Of a DNA stretch of 45,840 nucleotides, positions 33,544 through 41,597 are shown piece after piece. The position numbers and the translations under genes were made by a program. Below the pieces are notes generated by a model, which was not told the origin of the DNA, made no database searches, and saw nothing but the letters and a program-made list of their open reading frames with translations. Each line of letters begins with the position of its first letter. Positions within the stretch are counted from its first letter, which is position 1. Source of the stretch: Lachnospiraceae bacterium (GTDB lineage Bacteria; Bacillota_A; Clostridia; Lachnospirales; Lachnospiraceae); assembly GCA_004556565.1 (NCBI GenBank), contig SFGN01000017.1, positions 1 to 45,840 on the forward strand, written 5' to 3'.

Positions 33544-34161
33544 ATGTCACAGGGAAAGATCAGTAAAAAGCAGGAAGAAATTTTGGAGTATATAAAATCA
33601 CAGATACTTGAGAGGGGGTTTCCGCCAGCTGTGCGCGAGATATGTGAAGCCGTCCATCTGAAATCAACCTCTTCTGTACATTCTCATCTTGAGACGCTTG
33701 AAAAGAATGGTTATATCAGACGTGACCCTACGAAGCCGCGTGCTATTGAAATTCTTGATGATACTTTTAATCTCACACGCCGTGAGCTGGTGAATGTTCC
33801 GATACTGGGAAGAGTTGCCGCAGGTGAGCCTTTGCTTGCACAGCAGAATATTGACAATTATTTTCCGATTCCTGCAGAAATGATGCCGAACAAACAGACA
33901 TTTATTCTTGAAGTCAAGGGGGAAAGTATGATTAACGCAGGGATTCTGAGCGGTGACTATATCCTTGTACAGGAGGAGCATACAGCTTCTGACGGAGAGA
34001 TGATCGTTGCACTTATTGATGATGGTGCTACTGTGAAGACATTTTATAAAGAGAATGGGCTGATTCGGCTTCAGCCGGAGAATGATTTTATGGATCCTAT
34101 CATTGTTGATGAAATAACGATTTTAGGAAAGGTGATTGGCGTATTCCGTTTCCTAAGATAG
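33544..34161 (+). CDS. lexA: SOS repressor LexA
   Basis: LexA represses DNA-damage genes until RecA filaments trigger its self-cleavage. The 205-residue product has an N-terminal winged helix (ISKKQEEILEYIKSQILERG, AVREICEAVHLKSTSSVHSHL) and a C-terminal protease domain. The scissile Ala-Gly is A93-G94 in GRVAAGEP. The Ser-Lys dyad is S128 in KGESM and K165 in ATVKTF. The ATG at 33544 with GAGGAGG is chosen over an upstream in-frame codon at 33496 that would add a hydrophobic tail not found in the family. It is the only + strand gene in the right-hand third and diverges from the LysM gene. Confidence 0.96.
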   Translation: MSQGKISKKQEEILEYIKSQILERGFPPAVREICEAVHLKSTSSVHSHLETLEKNGYIRRDPTKPRAIEILDDTFNLTRRELVNVPILGRVAAGEPLLAQQNIDNYFPIPAEMMPNKQTFILEVKGESMINAGILSGDYILVQEEHTASDGEMIVALIDDGATVKTFYKENGLIRLQPENDFMDPIIVDEITILGKVIGVFRFLR

Positions 34162-34197
34162 ATTCGGCGGCTGTTAGATAAATATTGATATATACAT

Positions 34198-34223
34198 AAA
34201 AAGGTCCGTAAAGGACCTTTTTT
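34198..34223. terminator. Bidirectional terminator between lexA and rsfS
   Basis: AAAAAGGTCC and GGACCTTTTTT form a tight stem with the loop GTAAA. T-runs occur on both strands and serve the convergent genes. Confidence 0.88.
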
Positions 34224-34247
34224 ATACGTGTAATAATTTTAAATGTA

Positions 34248-34616
34248 TTATGACAAATCGCTAATGTCTATCATCTTTCCGTCACGCCAGATTCGTTCAA
34301 GATCATAAAACAGTCGGTTTTCTTTGTCAAAAATGTGGACGATGATATCACCGAAATCAATCAGTACCCATTTGCCTGTACCATATCCTTCGCTTTGCTT
34401 TACGATAAATCCGGCTTTTCCCATCTCCTCTTCCACGTTATCAACCAGAGCACGTACCTGGCTTTCATTCGTTCCGTTTGCAATGATAAAATAATCTGCT
34501 ATTACTGATACTTCAGAAATGTCAATAACTTTAACTGCTTCTCCTTTTTTGTCTTCCAGAGCTTTGCATGCGATCTTTGCCATTTCTCTGGAACATAATG
34601 TTTCTTTTGCCATCAT
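34248..34616 (-). CDS. rsfS: Ribosome silencing factor RsfS
   Basis: RsfS binds ribosomal protein L14 and blocks subunit joining under nutrient limitation. The product of about 122 residues shows the family blocks KVIDISEVSVIADYFIIANG, ESQVRALVDNVEEEM, and the C-terminal EGYGTGKWVLIDFGDIIVHIF. Several adjacent start codons exist (34622, 34616, 34613); 34616 best fits the AAAAGG upstream, while 34622 would overlap the yqeK stop as ATGA. It follows nadD and yqeK, the usual Firmicute order. Confidence 0.95.
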   Translation of the reverse strand: MMAKETLCSREMAKIACKALEDKKGEAVKVIDISEVSVIADYFIIANGTNESQVRALVDNVEEEMGKAGFIVKQSEGYGTGKWVLIDFGDIIVHIFDKENRLFYDLERIWRDGKMIDISDLS

Positions 34617-34618
34617 TT

Positions 34619-35191
34619 TCATCCTTTTCTGTTTCGATAAAATTTATAGGTTTTTATTGTCATCGGGCCTATCGGCCGCCCTTCTTCTTTCAGGTATTCC
34701 AGAGTGGAAACCGCACATGCACAGACAGCTTCATCAATATCTTTAAATGCAAGCCTGCGTACTTGTGGAAGCGCCGGGATCATTTTTCTTCCGGGTTCAA
34801 TATAATCGGCAATATAAATAATCTTTTCCAGCATATTCATGTCAGGACATCCTGTCGTATGATACAAAATAGCGTTTAGTATCCTACGGTCTTTTACATG
34901 ATATTCCTTTTCTGCGAGAAAAGCACCGAGTTTTGCATGAATAAGCGCCGGCATTTCAAGTTCTTCATCAGTTAGTTTAATTTTATATTCTTTACATAAC
35001 TTGATCTGTTCTTTTGATGAACAGAATTTGCCGCAGTCGTGGAGCAGCCCGGCCGTCAGCGCATCTTCGACATCATCATCATAGCGCATTGCGAGAGATG
35101 CCGCCGTGTACATTACGCCGAGAGTATGCTGATATCTGTCTTTCTTTAATCTTTTTTCAAGCTTTTTTTGAATATTTTCCAAATCTGTCAT
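34619..35191 (-). CDS. yqeK: YqeK-type symmetrical Ap4A hydrolase (HD domain)
   Basis: YqeK proteins are HD-domain phosphohydrolases that split diadenosine tetraphosphate into two ADP. The metal-binding HD motif is seen in LTAGLLHDCGKF, with an upstream His in YQHTLGVMYTAASLA and a later Asp in IIYIADYIEPGRK. Length of 190 residues is normal. Start and stop overlap its neighbours nadD and rsfS by four bases each, so the three are translationally coupled. This gene order is conserved in Firmicutes. Confidence 0.94.
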   Translation of the reverse strand: MTDLENIQKKLEKRLKKDRYQHTLGVMYTAASLAMRYDDDVEDALTAGLLHDCGKFCSSKEQIKLCKEYKIKLTDEELEMPALIHAKLGAFLAEKEYHVKDRRILNAILYHTTGCPDMNMLEKIIYIADYIEPGRKMIPALPQVRRLAFKDIDEAVCACAVSTLEYLKEEGRPIGPMTIKTYKFYRNRKG

Positions 35192-35808
35192 TGCTTCTTG
35201 TCCTTTGCATGGTATAAGTGATTCTTTTCAATGTAATCTGCAACAGAATCAGGCACCATGTAATGAATGCTCAATCCTTTTTCTGCCCTCTCCCTTATCG
35301 TTGTTGACGAAATTTCAAGCTGAGGGGCTTTCAGCAAGCTGATTCTGGCATTGTATTCCTGTTCCAGATATACCGTTTGCATTTTCATATCATCTGCGTC
35401 TTTATCATCCCGCACTGCTGCAAGTATGATACAGGAAGGAAAAATTTCTCTGAAATTTCTCCATTCTTCAATTGCAAACAGAGAATCTGCCCCAAGTATA
35501 AAATAGAATTCATTCTCAGGATAAAGAGCGTTCAGCTCCTGCATTGTTTTATAGGTGTATGAGTGCCTGTTTATCCTTGATTCATGCAGGCACAGTTTAA
35601 AATATGGCACATCATCGATTGCCAGCCGCACCATTTCTACCCGGTGCGCCAAAGCGTCCTGCCCTTCTTTTGTCTGTTTATGAGGCGGATTTCCATTTGG
35701 AAGAAACCATATCTCATCCAGGGCGCATTCTTCATACGCAAACTGTGCAAGAAGAAGATGGCCGATATGGATGGGGTCAAATGTTCCGCCCATGATACCG
35801 ATTTTCAT
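35188..35808 (-). CDS. nadD: Nicotinate-nucleotide adenylyltransferase NadD
   Basis: NadD transfers AMP to nicotinate mononucleotide in NAD synthesis. The nucleotidyltransferase motif GGTFDPIHIGHLLLAQ is at the N-terminus, FLPNGNPPHKQ contacts the substrate, YFILGADSLFAIEEW is the central block, and the C-terminal signature is ISSTTIRERAEKG. Length is 206 residues, standard. GGAGG lies shortly before the ATG. A gap of 129 bases with no gene separates it from yhbY. Confidence 0.96.
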   Translation of the reverse strand: MKIGIMGGTFDPIHIGHLLLAQFAYEECALDEIWFLPNGNPPHKQTKEGQDALAHRVEMVRLAIDDVPYFKLCLHESRINRHSYTYKTMQELNALYPENEFYFILGADSLFAIEEWRNFREIFPSCIILAAVRDDKDADDMKMQTVYLEQEYNARISLLKAPQLEISSTTIRERAEKGLSIHYMVPDSVADYIEKNHLYHAKDKKQ

Positions 35809-35937
35809 TCTGCCTCCTGTTCTATTCTGTCCCCTGCCCTGTTATTCCCTGAATTTATTTCAGAAAGAATCTCCTGTTTATTACTTTCCATGTTTATCCA
35901 GGCATAACGTGCAAGTCGTATCGTATCTCAGGTTCGT

Positions 35938-36228
35938 TTAAGGCAGAATAATCTTTTTCTTATCATCTTTTCCTTCACGGTATAAGACGATTTTTTTACC
36001 GATCACCTGGACGACTTCGGAACGGGTACGACCGGCTATCGTTTCTGCAAGCTCTCTGGGATCATCTCCACAATTCTGAAGAACGTTAATCTTGATCAGT
36101 TCCCTTGCTTCCAGAGCTTCTGAAATTGCCTGTGTCAGCCCGGGATTCATACTTGATTTGCCAATCTGAAAAATCGGTTCCAGATTCATGGCAAGGCTCT
36201 TTAAATAAGCTCTTTGCTTACTAGTCAT
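35938..36228 (-). CDS. yhbY: YhbY-family RNA-binding protein
   Basis: This 96-residue CRM-domain protein is associated with assembly of the large ribosomal subunit. It reads KQRAYLKSLAMNLEPIFQIGK at the start, ALEARELIKINVLQN in the middle, and IGKKIVLYR near the end, all typical of YhbY. The loop after IGK reads SSMNPG rather than the more usual GGVT-like sequence, a small departure. AAGGGGG precedes the ATG. It sits between obgE and nadD, as in many Firmicutes. Confidence 0.93.
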   Translation of the reverse strand: MTSKQRAYLKSLAMNLEPIFQIGKSSMNPGLTQAISEALEARELIKINVLQNCGDDPRELAETIAGRTRSEVVQVIGKKIVLYREGKDDKKKIILP

Positions 36229-36258
36229 TTTCTGGTTCCCCCTTCTTAAAAATCAATA

Positions 36259-37542
36259 TTATTTGTAATAATCAAACTGAAGGCCATACATCCTTACTGT
36301 GTCACCTTCCTGAATGCCGGCCTCTTCCAGCTGGCTGAGAATACCGGTCTCTTTCAGAAAACGCTGGAAGAATGCAAATCCTTTTTCAGAATCAAGATTC
36401 GTATATCCGAGCATTTTTTCGATTTTTGGACCTTCGATTACATATATGCCGTCTTCTTTTACAACTGTAAACGGAAGTTCCTCATAAATCAGTTCATCTT
36501 CCGGGAAATATTCCTGTTTGAAGATAACCGGATCGTCATCCATATTCCGGAGGCATTCGCTTACATAATACAGAAGCTCGCTGATACCTTTTCCGGAGAC
36601 TCCGGAAATCGGGAATACTTTGATTCCTTTTGGCTCAAATTCCTCACGCAGACGCTCTACAGGATCTTCATCCCCCGCAAAAATCAAATCTGTTTTGTTT
36701 GCCGCAATTACTTGCGGTCTCATGGCAATATCCGGATTATATGCTTCAAGTTCCTGATTGATTTTATAAATATCTTCAACCGGGTCACGTCCTTCTGTTC
36801 CTGCGGCATCCACAACGTGTATCATCATTTTTGTGCGTTCAATATGGCGCAGGAACTCATGTCCAAGTCCTGCTCCTTCCGAAGCTCCTTCAATCAATCC
36901 GGGGATGTCTGCCATTACAAATCCTTTTCCGCCTTCCAGATCTACTACGCCAAGATTCGGGTTCAAAGTTGTAAAATGATAATTCGCAATTTTAGGTTCA
37001 GCATTTGTAACACGTGACAAAAGTGTGGATTTACCGACATTCGGGAAACCGATCAGTCCTACATCAGCTATGACTTTGAGTTCAAGTGTGACTTCAAGTT
37101 CACGTGCCGGCTGTCCGGGCTGGGCATATTTAGGGACCTGCATCGTGGCTGTGGCAAAATGCATATTTCCAAGACCGCCTTTCCCTCCTTTTAAAATAAC
37201 CTGTCTTTGATTATCTCCTGACATATCAGCGATAACTTTGCCTGTATTAAACTCTTTAATTACTGTTCCTTCCGGAACGCGCAGGATCAGGTCTTTCCCG
37301 TCTTTTCCGTGACATCTTCTCTTGCCGCCCTGTTCACCGTCTCCGGCTGCAAATTTGCGTTTGTGTCGAAAATCCACCAGCGTATTCAGCCCTTTATCTA
37401 CTTCGAAAATGAGGTCGCCGCCTCTTCCTCCATCTCCGCCGTCAGGTCCGCCGTTTGCCACATACAATTCCCTGCGGAAACTGCAGTGACCGTCCCCGCC
37501 TTTGCCGGAGCGGATAATTATTCTGGCTCTGTCTGCAAACAT
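36259..37542 (-). CDS. obgE: Obg GTPase, ribosome assembly and stress regulator
   Basis: Obg binds the 50S subunit during its assembly and responds to ppGpp. The N-terminal glycine-rich Obg fold (RSGKGGDGHCSFRREL, GGPDGGDGGRGGD) covers about residues 1-158. The GTPase domain has G1 GFPNVGKST, G3 DIPGL and G4 NKTD. A C-terminal OCT domain follows, making 427 residues, the long Gram-positive form. The gene is separated from rpmA by a terminator hairpin, so its expression may be partly uncoupled from the ribosomal protein genes. Confidence 0.97.
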   Translation of the reverse strand: MFADRARIIIRSGKGGDGHCSFRRELYVANGGPDGGDGGRGGDLIFEVDKGLNTLVDFRHKRKFAAGDGEQGGKRRCHGKDGKDLILRVPEGTVIKEFNTGKVIADMSGDNQRQVILKGGKGGLGNMHFATATMQVPKYAQPGQPARELEVTLELKVIADVGLIGFPNVGKSTLLSRVTNAEPKIANYHFTTLNPNLGVVDLEGGKGFVMADIPGLIEGASEGAGLGHEFLRHIERTKMMIHVVDAAGTEGRDPVEDIYKINQELEAYNPDIAMRPQVIAANKTDLIFAGDEDPVERLREEFEPKGIKVFPISGVSGKGISELLYYVSECLRNMDDDPVIFKQEYFPEDELIYEELPFTVVKEDGIYVIEGPKIEKMLGYTNLDSEKGFAFFQRFLKETGILSQLEEAGIQEGDTVRMYGLQFDYYK

Positions 37543-37613
37543 AAGAGATTCTTTAATTCCTTTCTGTTCTATTTCTATAATTCCTCTGTAATAATGAAAT
37601 TATGAAGCTGATT

Positions 37614-37646
37614 TTTAAAAAAAGGCAGGAACATGTTCCTGCCTTT
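37614..37646 (-). terminator. Terminator between rpmA and obgE
   Basis: A perfect palindrome (AAAGGCAGGAAC / GTTCCTGCCTTT, 37621-37646) is followed on the - strand by a run of seven T. It ends or attenuates the rplU-prp-rpmA transcript. Confidence 0.9.
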
Positions 37647-37659
37647 CAAAACGGATTGA

Positions 37660-37944
37660 TTATTCAGCTACCGGATAGATAGAAACCTGTTTCTTATCTC
37701 TTCCTTTTCTTTCAAATCTTACAATTCCGTCAACCAATGCAAACAAAGTATCGTCTCCGCCGCGTCCTACATTCACGCCCGGATGAATCTTTGTTCCGCG
37801 CTGTCTGTAAAGGATGTTGCCTGCTTTTACGAACTGTCCGTCTGCTCTCTTGGCACCTAATCTCTTTGATTCGGAGTCACGACCGTTCTTGGTGGAACCA
37901 ACTCCCTTTTTATGAGCAAAAAACTGAAGGTTCAAATTCATCAT
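37660..37944 (-). CDS. rpmA: 50S ribosomal protein L27 with cleavable N-terminal extension
   Basis: L27 lies near the peptidyl transferase centre. The 94-residue product starts MMNLNLQFFAHKKGVGSTKN. The short NLQFFA leader before HKKG is the Firmicute-type extension that must be removed by the protease Prp for the ribosome to work. The prp gene is immediately upstream in the same transcript. GRDSESKRLGAKRADGQ and GNILYRQRGTKIHPG are conserved L27 blocks. GAGGAGG precedes the start. Confidence 0.97.
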   Translation of the reverse strand: MMNLNLQFFAHKKGVGSTKNGRDSESKRLGAKRADGQFVKAGNILYRQRGTKIHPGVNVGRGGDDTLFALVDGIVRFERKGRDKKQVSIYPVAE

Positions 37945-37949
37945 TGTAG

Positions 37950-38282
37950 TTACACCTCCTCGAAAATAATATCAATGTATGGTTCATATTCACTGTTATC
38001 TTCTATTCCCTGTAAACCAAGTATCATAGTCTTTAATAACAGTTGTGTATCATGCGTAGTTCCTTTCGGCAATCGGAACATGATACCTGCTCCGGCTTCA
38101 TCAGTCTCACAGATCATGTAATCTTCAGTAAAACTCTCGATTGCATTCATCGTATTGATACATAACATGGAAACCGCAGCACAGACGATATCACTGCCTG
38201 CTTCTGCATATTCCGCATGTCCATTCATATCAAATCCTGTGAAAGTTCCGTCCGCATCCGCATAAATTGTCACTTTAATCAT
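37950..38282 (-). CDS. prp: Ribosomal-processing cysteine protease Prp
   Basis: Prp removes the N-terminal extension of ribosomal protein L27. The 110-residue product has the catalytic His in MNGHAEYAEAG (H22) and Cys in SDIVCAAVSML (C34), the same positions as described for the Staphylococcus aureus enzyme. It lies between rplU and rpmA with gaps of five bases, the standard arrangement that pairs protease with substrate. No strong ribosome site is seen, so it is probably translated by coupling with rplU. Confidence 0.94.
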   Translation of the reverse strand: MIKVTIYADADGTFTGFDMNGHAEYAEAGSDIVCAAVSMLCINTMNAIESFTEDYMICETDEAGAGIMFRLPKGTTHDTQLLLKTMILGLQGIEDNSEYEPYIDIIFEEV

Positions 38283-38287
38283 ATAGA

Positions 38288-38596
38288 TTAAGCGTTGATC
38301 TTTTCGATCTTAACTGCTGTATACTGCTGTCTGTGACCATTTTTCTTATGGTATCCAGTTTTTCTCTTATACTTGTAAACAATGACCTTTTTGCCTTTTC
38401 CGTTACCGATTACGGATGCAGTAACTGTTGCACCTGCTACGGTCGGATCTCCTACTACAAGCTTGTCGTTGCTGACTGCAAGTACCTGGTCAAATGTATA
38501 AGTCTCACCAGCTTCTACACCAAGTTTTTCTACTTTAATGATATCGCCTTCGGCTACTTTGTACTGTTTACCACCTGTTGCTATGATCGCGTACAT
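38288..38596 (-). CDS. rplU: 50S ribosomal protein L21
   Basis: L21 binds 23S rRNA in the large subunit. The 102-residue product starts MYAIIATGGKQYKVAEGD and ends with KRKTGYHKKNGHRQQYTAVKI, the conserved rRNA-binding tail. The ATG at 38596 is chosen because AGGAGGTG lies just before it; an upstream in-frame codon at 38644 would add residues not found in L21. It is first in the rplU-prp-rpmA transcript. Confidence 0.97.
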   Translation of the reverse strand: MYAIIATGGKQYKVAEGDIIKVEKLGVEAGETYTFDQVLAVSNDKLVVGDPTVAGATVTASVIGNGKGKKVIVYKYKRKTGYHKKNGHRQQYTAVKIEKINA

Positions 38597-38716
38597 ATGG
38601 CACCTCCTATTATCATTACTCGCCAATTGTGGTGTCTGCAACATAAAATGCAGGACTTGGAAACCTCATTGTGCGGCATACTCCTGAAATATAGCATGTA
38701 CTTACTTTAAAGTCAA
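38597..38716 (-). promoter_or_regulatory. rplU promoter and leader
   Basis: On the - strand, TTGACT (38716-38711), a 17-base spacer and TATATT (38693-38688). The -35 lies in the gap just beyond the upstream gene's stop. The leader of about 85 bases contains CTGCA / TGCAG and an outer CCAA / TTGG pairing. It could correspond to the known L21 autoregulatory leader of Firmicutes, but the match is not certain by eye. Confidence 0.6.
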
Positions 38717-39490
38717 TAGTTTTTGGGCATTTTTTGTGAAAATCAAATCCTTTTCTTCATCGGTAAGATCCAGCCGCATCAGATATTTGACCGACATTTC
38801 CTGGTCCAGCCAGGGGGAATCAGATGCAAACAGGATTCTATCTGTCCCATGATTTCTACAGATTCTGATAAACTGTTCATCCGGTATCGTACCGAATACC
38901 ACCGCTGTGTCAAGAAAAACATCCAGTCCGACAAGTTCTTTTTCCACCTCGTCCCAATACCTGAAGCCGCCCATGTGGGCAAGTATCATTTTCGGAGGCT
39001 TTACTTCATTGATGACCTCCCTTGCCCGGGAAGGCACACAGTGTGTGCAGTCAGGATATCTCGGGTCATAGCCCGCATGGACAGAAATGATAAAATCCAG
39101 TTCGCTTGCATAGGAAATGATCCTTTTATATCGGATATCATTGAACATCGTGTTCTGATCATCCGGATGGAGCTTGATTCCTTTAAATCCCATATCCTTT
39201 AGCTGACGCAATTCGCCTTTATAATCATTGCTGTCAGGATGGATTCCTCCGAAAGACAGCAGATTTCCGCCCCGAAATTGCACCGCAAATTCATTTACGC
39301 TTTGAAACTGCGCCGGTTTCATGACGACCGGAAGTATGACGGACAGCTCCAGGCCTGCTTTTTCTGTCGATTGGGACAGGCAGGCGGCAGTACCGTCCGT
39401 GTAAGTATCCATCCGACATTGTTTTCTCAGGAGTTTCATTGTTTTTTCTGCAATTCTGTCCGGAAACAAATGGGTATGAAAATCTATCAT
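38702..39490 (-). CDS. Amidohydrolase-family (TIM-barrel) metal-dependent hydrolase
   Basis: The 262-residue protein belongs to the amidohydrolase 2 type, which includes decarboxylases and hydrolases. Metal ligands are suggested by HxH in MIDFHTHLFPD at the N-terminus, His in IISVHAGYDP, His in MILAHMGGF and Asp in ILFASDSPW. The ATG at 39490, with GAGGAAA upstream, begins right before the HxH motif as in relatives; an upstream codon at 39535 is less likely. The substrate is unknown. It lies between aspartokinase and rplU and is separated from aspartokinase by a hairpin. Confidence 0.8.
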   Translation of the reverse strand: MIDFHTHLFPDRIAEKTMKLLRKQCRMDTYTDGTAACLSQSTEKAGLELSVILPVVMKPAQFQSVNEFAVQFRGGNLLSFGGIHPDSNDYKGELRQLKDMGFKGIKLHPDDQNTMFNDIRYKRIISYASELDFIISVHAGYDPRYPDCTHCVPSRAREVINEVKPPKMILAHMGGFRYWDEVEKELVGLDVFLDTAVVFGTIPDEQFIRICRNHGTDRILFASDSPWLDQEMSVKYLMRLDLTDEEKDLIFTKNAQKLLTLK

Positions 39491-39529
39491 TTCAATTTCC
39501 TCAATAATATTTAAATCGAAATAATTAAT

Positions 39530-39574
39530 CTTCATAGTGTGCTCATATGCGAATATGATATGCCCACTATGAAG
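39530..39574 (-). terminator. Hairpin after aspartokinase
   Basis: CTTCATAGTG and CACTATGAAG form a 10-bp perfect outer stem with further partial pairing inside. On the - strand it is followed by ATTAATTATTT, a moderate tail. Confidence 0.6.
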
Positions 39575-39588
39575 ATAATACTGTTACT

Positions 39589-40908
39589 TTAGATCAGTGT
39601 TTCAACAAAAATCTCATATAGGGCACGGATCGCATTTTTGAAATCTTCATGCCGTACGCCGATAATGATATTCAGCTCGCTTGATCCCTGGTCAATCATT
39701 TTTACATTAATATGTGCATGTGCAAGTGCAGAGAAAATTCTTCCGGCAGTTCCTCTTGTAGCCTTCATGCCCCTGCCTACGACAGCAATAAGTGCAAGGT
39801 CTGTTTCAAGTTCAATATGGTCAGGATTGACAGCCTTGTGTATTCCTGAAATTACCTGCTGTTCCTTATCTTCAAAAACATCTTTATGGACAAAAATCGT
39901 CATTGTATCAATTCCTGACGGCATATGTTCGATGGAAATATTGTTTTCCTCAAACACCTGAAGAACTTTGCGGCAGAAACCGATTTCTGAATTCATCATT
40001 GCTTTTTCGACCGTGATGGAAACAAATCCGTCCGTTCCTGCAATACCTGTAATTGTGTATTTCGGTTTGCGGCATGTTCCTTCTACGATCATTGTGCCCT
40101 CATCTTCCGGAGCATTCGTATTCCGGATATTGATTGGGATGCCTGCTTTTCTAACAGGGAAAATGGCATCTTCATGCAGAACGCTTGCGCCCATATAAGA
40201 AAGCTCACGCAGCTCTTTATAAGTAATCGTCTCAATCGCTTTCGGATTTTTTACAATTCTTGGGTCGGCAATCAGAAAACCGGATACGTCAGTCCAGTTT
40301 TCATACAGGTCAGCTTTTACCGCCAGAGCTACGAGTGAACCTGTAATATCGGATCCGCCTCTTGAAAATGTTACAATGGTTTCGTCTTCTTTGCTGCCGT
40401 AAAAGCCGGGAATAACTGCCCCACAAGAATCTTTCAGACGTTCGGCAAGCAGTTCATTTGTCGTTTCATCATCGAAAGTACCGTCTTCGCGGAAACGGAT
40501 GACTAAAGCAGCATCGATAAATTCAAATCCAAGATATTCTGCCATGATGATTCCGTTCAGATATTCCCCACGGGATGCCGCATAATCACGTCCGGCTTTG
40601 CCCGAAAAATTTTTATAGATAGTTTCAAATTCACCGTCGAGTGATATGGTGAGTGAAAGTCCGTCGATGATCTGCTGATAGCGGGCTTTGATTGCTTCCA
40701 GTTTCTGTGTGAAATCTTCTCCTGATACTGCAAGTTCATAACAGCCGTACAGCATATCTGTTACCTTGGTGTCACTGGAAAATCTTTTTCCCGGAGCTGA
40801 CGGGACGACATATTTTCTTGATGCATCCGCATGGATGATATTGCCTACTTTCTGAAACTGTTCTGCGCTGGCAAGGGAACTTCCGCCAAACTTAACTACT
40901 TTCTTCAT
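39589..40908 (-). CDS. Aspartate kinase
   Basis: Aspartate kinase phosphorylates aspartate, the first step toward lysine, threonine, methionine and diaminopimelate. The N-terminal KFGGSSLASAEQFQKV and VTFSRGGSDITGSLVAL mark the kinase domain; the C-terminal part has two ACT regulatory domains (GFVSITVEKAMMN and LIAVVGRGMKATRGTAGRIF). At 439 residues it resembles the single-polypeptide class with feedback control by end products, though which amino acid inhibits cannot be read. GAGAGGA precedes the ATG, and a near-consensus promoter lies upstream. No lysine riboswitch is evident in the short leader. Confidence 0.93.
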   Translation of the reverse strand: MKKVVKFGGSSLASAEQFQKVGNIIHADASRKYVVPSAPGKRFSSDTKVTDMLYGCYELAVSGEDFTQKLEAIKARYQQIIDGLSLTISLDGEFETIYKNFSGKAGRDYAASRGEYLNGIIMAEYLGFEFIDAALVIRFREDGTFDDETTNELLAERLKDSCGAVIPGFYGSKEDETIVTFSRGGSDITGSLVALAVKADLYENWTDVSGFLIADPRIVKNPKAIETITYKELRELSYMGASVLHEDAIFPVRKAGIPINIRNTNAPEDEGTMIVEGTCRKPKYTITGIAGTDGFVSITVEKAMMNSEIGFCRKVLQVFEENNISIEHMPSGIDTMTIFVHKDVFEDKEQQVISGIHKAVNPDHIELETDLALIAVVGRGMKATRGTAGRIFSALAHAHINVKMIDQGSSELNIIIGVRHEDFKNAIRALYEIFVETLI

Positions 40909-40982
40909 CTCTAAATCCTCTCTTTATCCTCCGTTGTTCCTGTTGAAACAATTATTTCATCAATTTTCTATTCCGACTTAGT

Positions 40983-41011
40983 ATTATAACCTCAAAAATA
41001 CGGATTGTAAA
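40983..41011 (-). promoter_or_regulatory. Promoter for aspartokinase
   Basis: On the - strand, TTTACA (41011-41006), a 17-base spacer and TATAAT (40988-40983), a strong match. The leader to the start codon is about 68 bases. Confidence 0.75.
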
Positions 41012-41111
41012 TTATTACTTTCTGTTTTTTTATCATATTTGTAATAGTCCCGCTTTTATCGGCCTGAAAAAAAACTTCCGGTACTCAATATAAGTTGTTA
41101 TCTGTTCTTGA

Positions 41112-41597
41112 TCATATGCGTGCGATAACATCTGCATATTCTGCTCCGGCTGCTTTTTTCAGGTCATCCGGCTTTAATTTAAGCTGCATTCCAATTTTGC
41201 CTCCGCTTACGTATATTGCATCAAGCTTTGAAGCTGATGAATCTATGACAGTTGGAAATTTCTTTTTCATTCCGATTGCCGTGCATCCGCCCCTCACATA
41301 TCCGGTAACTTTTGTAATTTCTTTAAACGGAAGCATTTCAACAGATTTTTCGCCAACTGCTTTTGCTGCGCTTTTCAGATCAAGTTCAGCTTCTATCGGA
41401 AGCACAAATACATAATGCTCCCCGCTTTTGCCGGTAGTCACCAGTGTCTTGTAAACAATTTCATGCGGAAGCCCGTTCATATCAGCAGTGTCAATTCCGC
41501 TGATGAACTCATCGCATTCATAGGTCATATATTCATAAGGAATTTTTAATTTTTCCAGCATACGCATGGCATTTGTTTTTAATTCTTTTTTTCCCAT
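41112..41597 (-). CDS. ybaK: YbaK-type aminoacyl-tRNA deacylase (Cys-tRNA(Pro) editing)
   Basis: YbaK proteins hydrolyse Cys wrongly attached to tRNA-Pro. The product of about 161 residues carries KTLVTTGKSGEHYVFVLPIEAELD and YVRGGCTAIGMKKKFPTVID, with the family Gly-Gly-Cys-x3-Gly stretch and the conserved Lys in the first block. The ATG at 41597, with CGGAGG upstream, is preferred to a GTG at 41612. The start lies inside the 3' end of the ribonuclease G gene, so the two are coupled. Confidence 0.9.
   Translation of the reverse strand: MGKKELKTNAMRMLEKLKIPYEYMTYECDEFISGIDTADMNGLPHEIVYKTLVTTGKSGEHYVFVLPIEAELDLKSAAKAVGEKSVEMLPFKEITKVTGYVRGGCTAIGMKKKFPTVIDSSASKLDAIYVSGGKIGMQLKLKPDDLKKAAGAEYADVIARI

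Noticed and set aside
40909..41111. Lysine riboswitch upstream of aspartokinase
   Set aside because: The promoter at 40983-41011 leaves only about 68 leader bases, too short for the roughly 170-base lysine aptamer, and no matching helices were seen.
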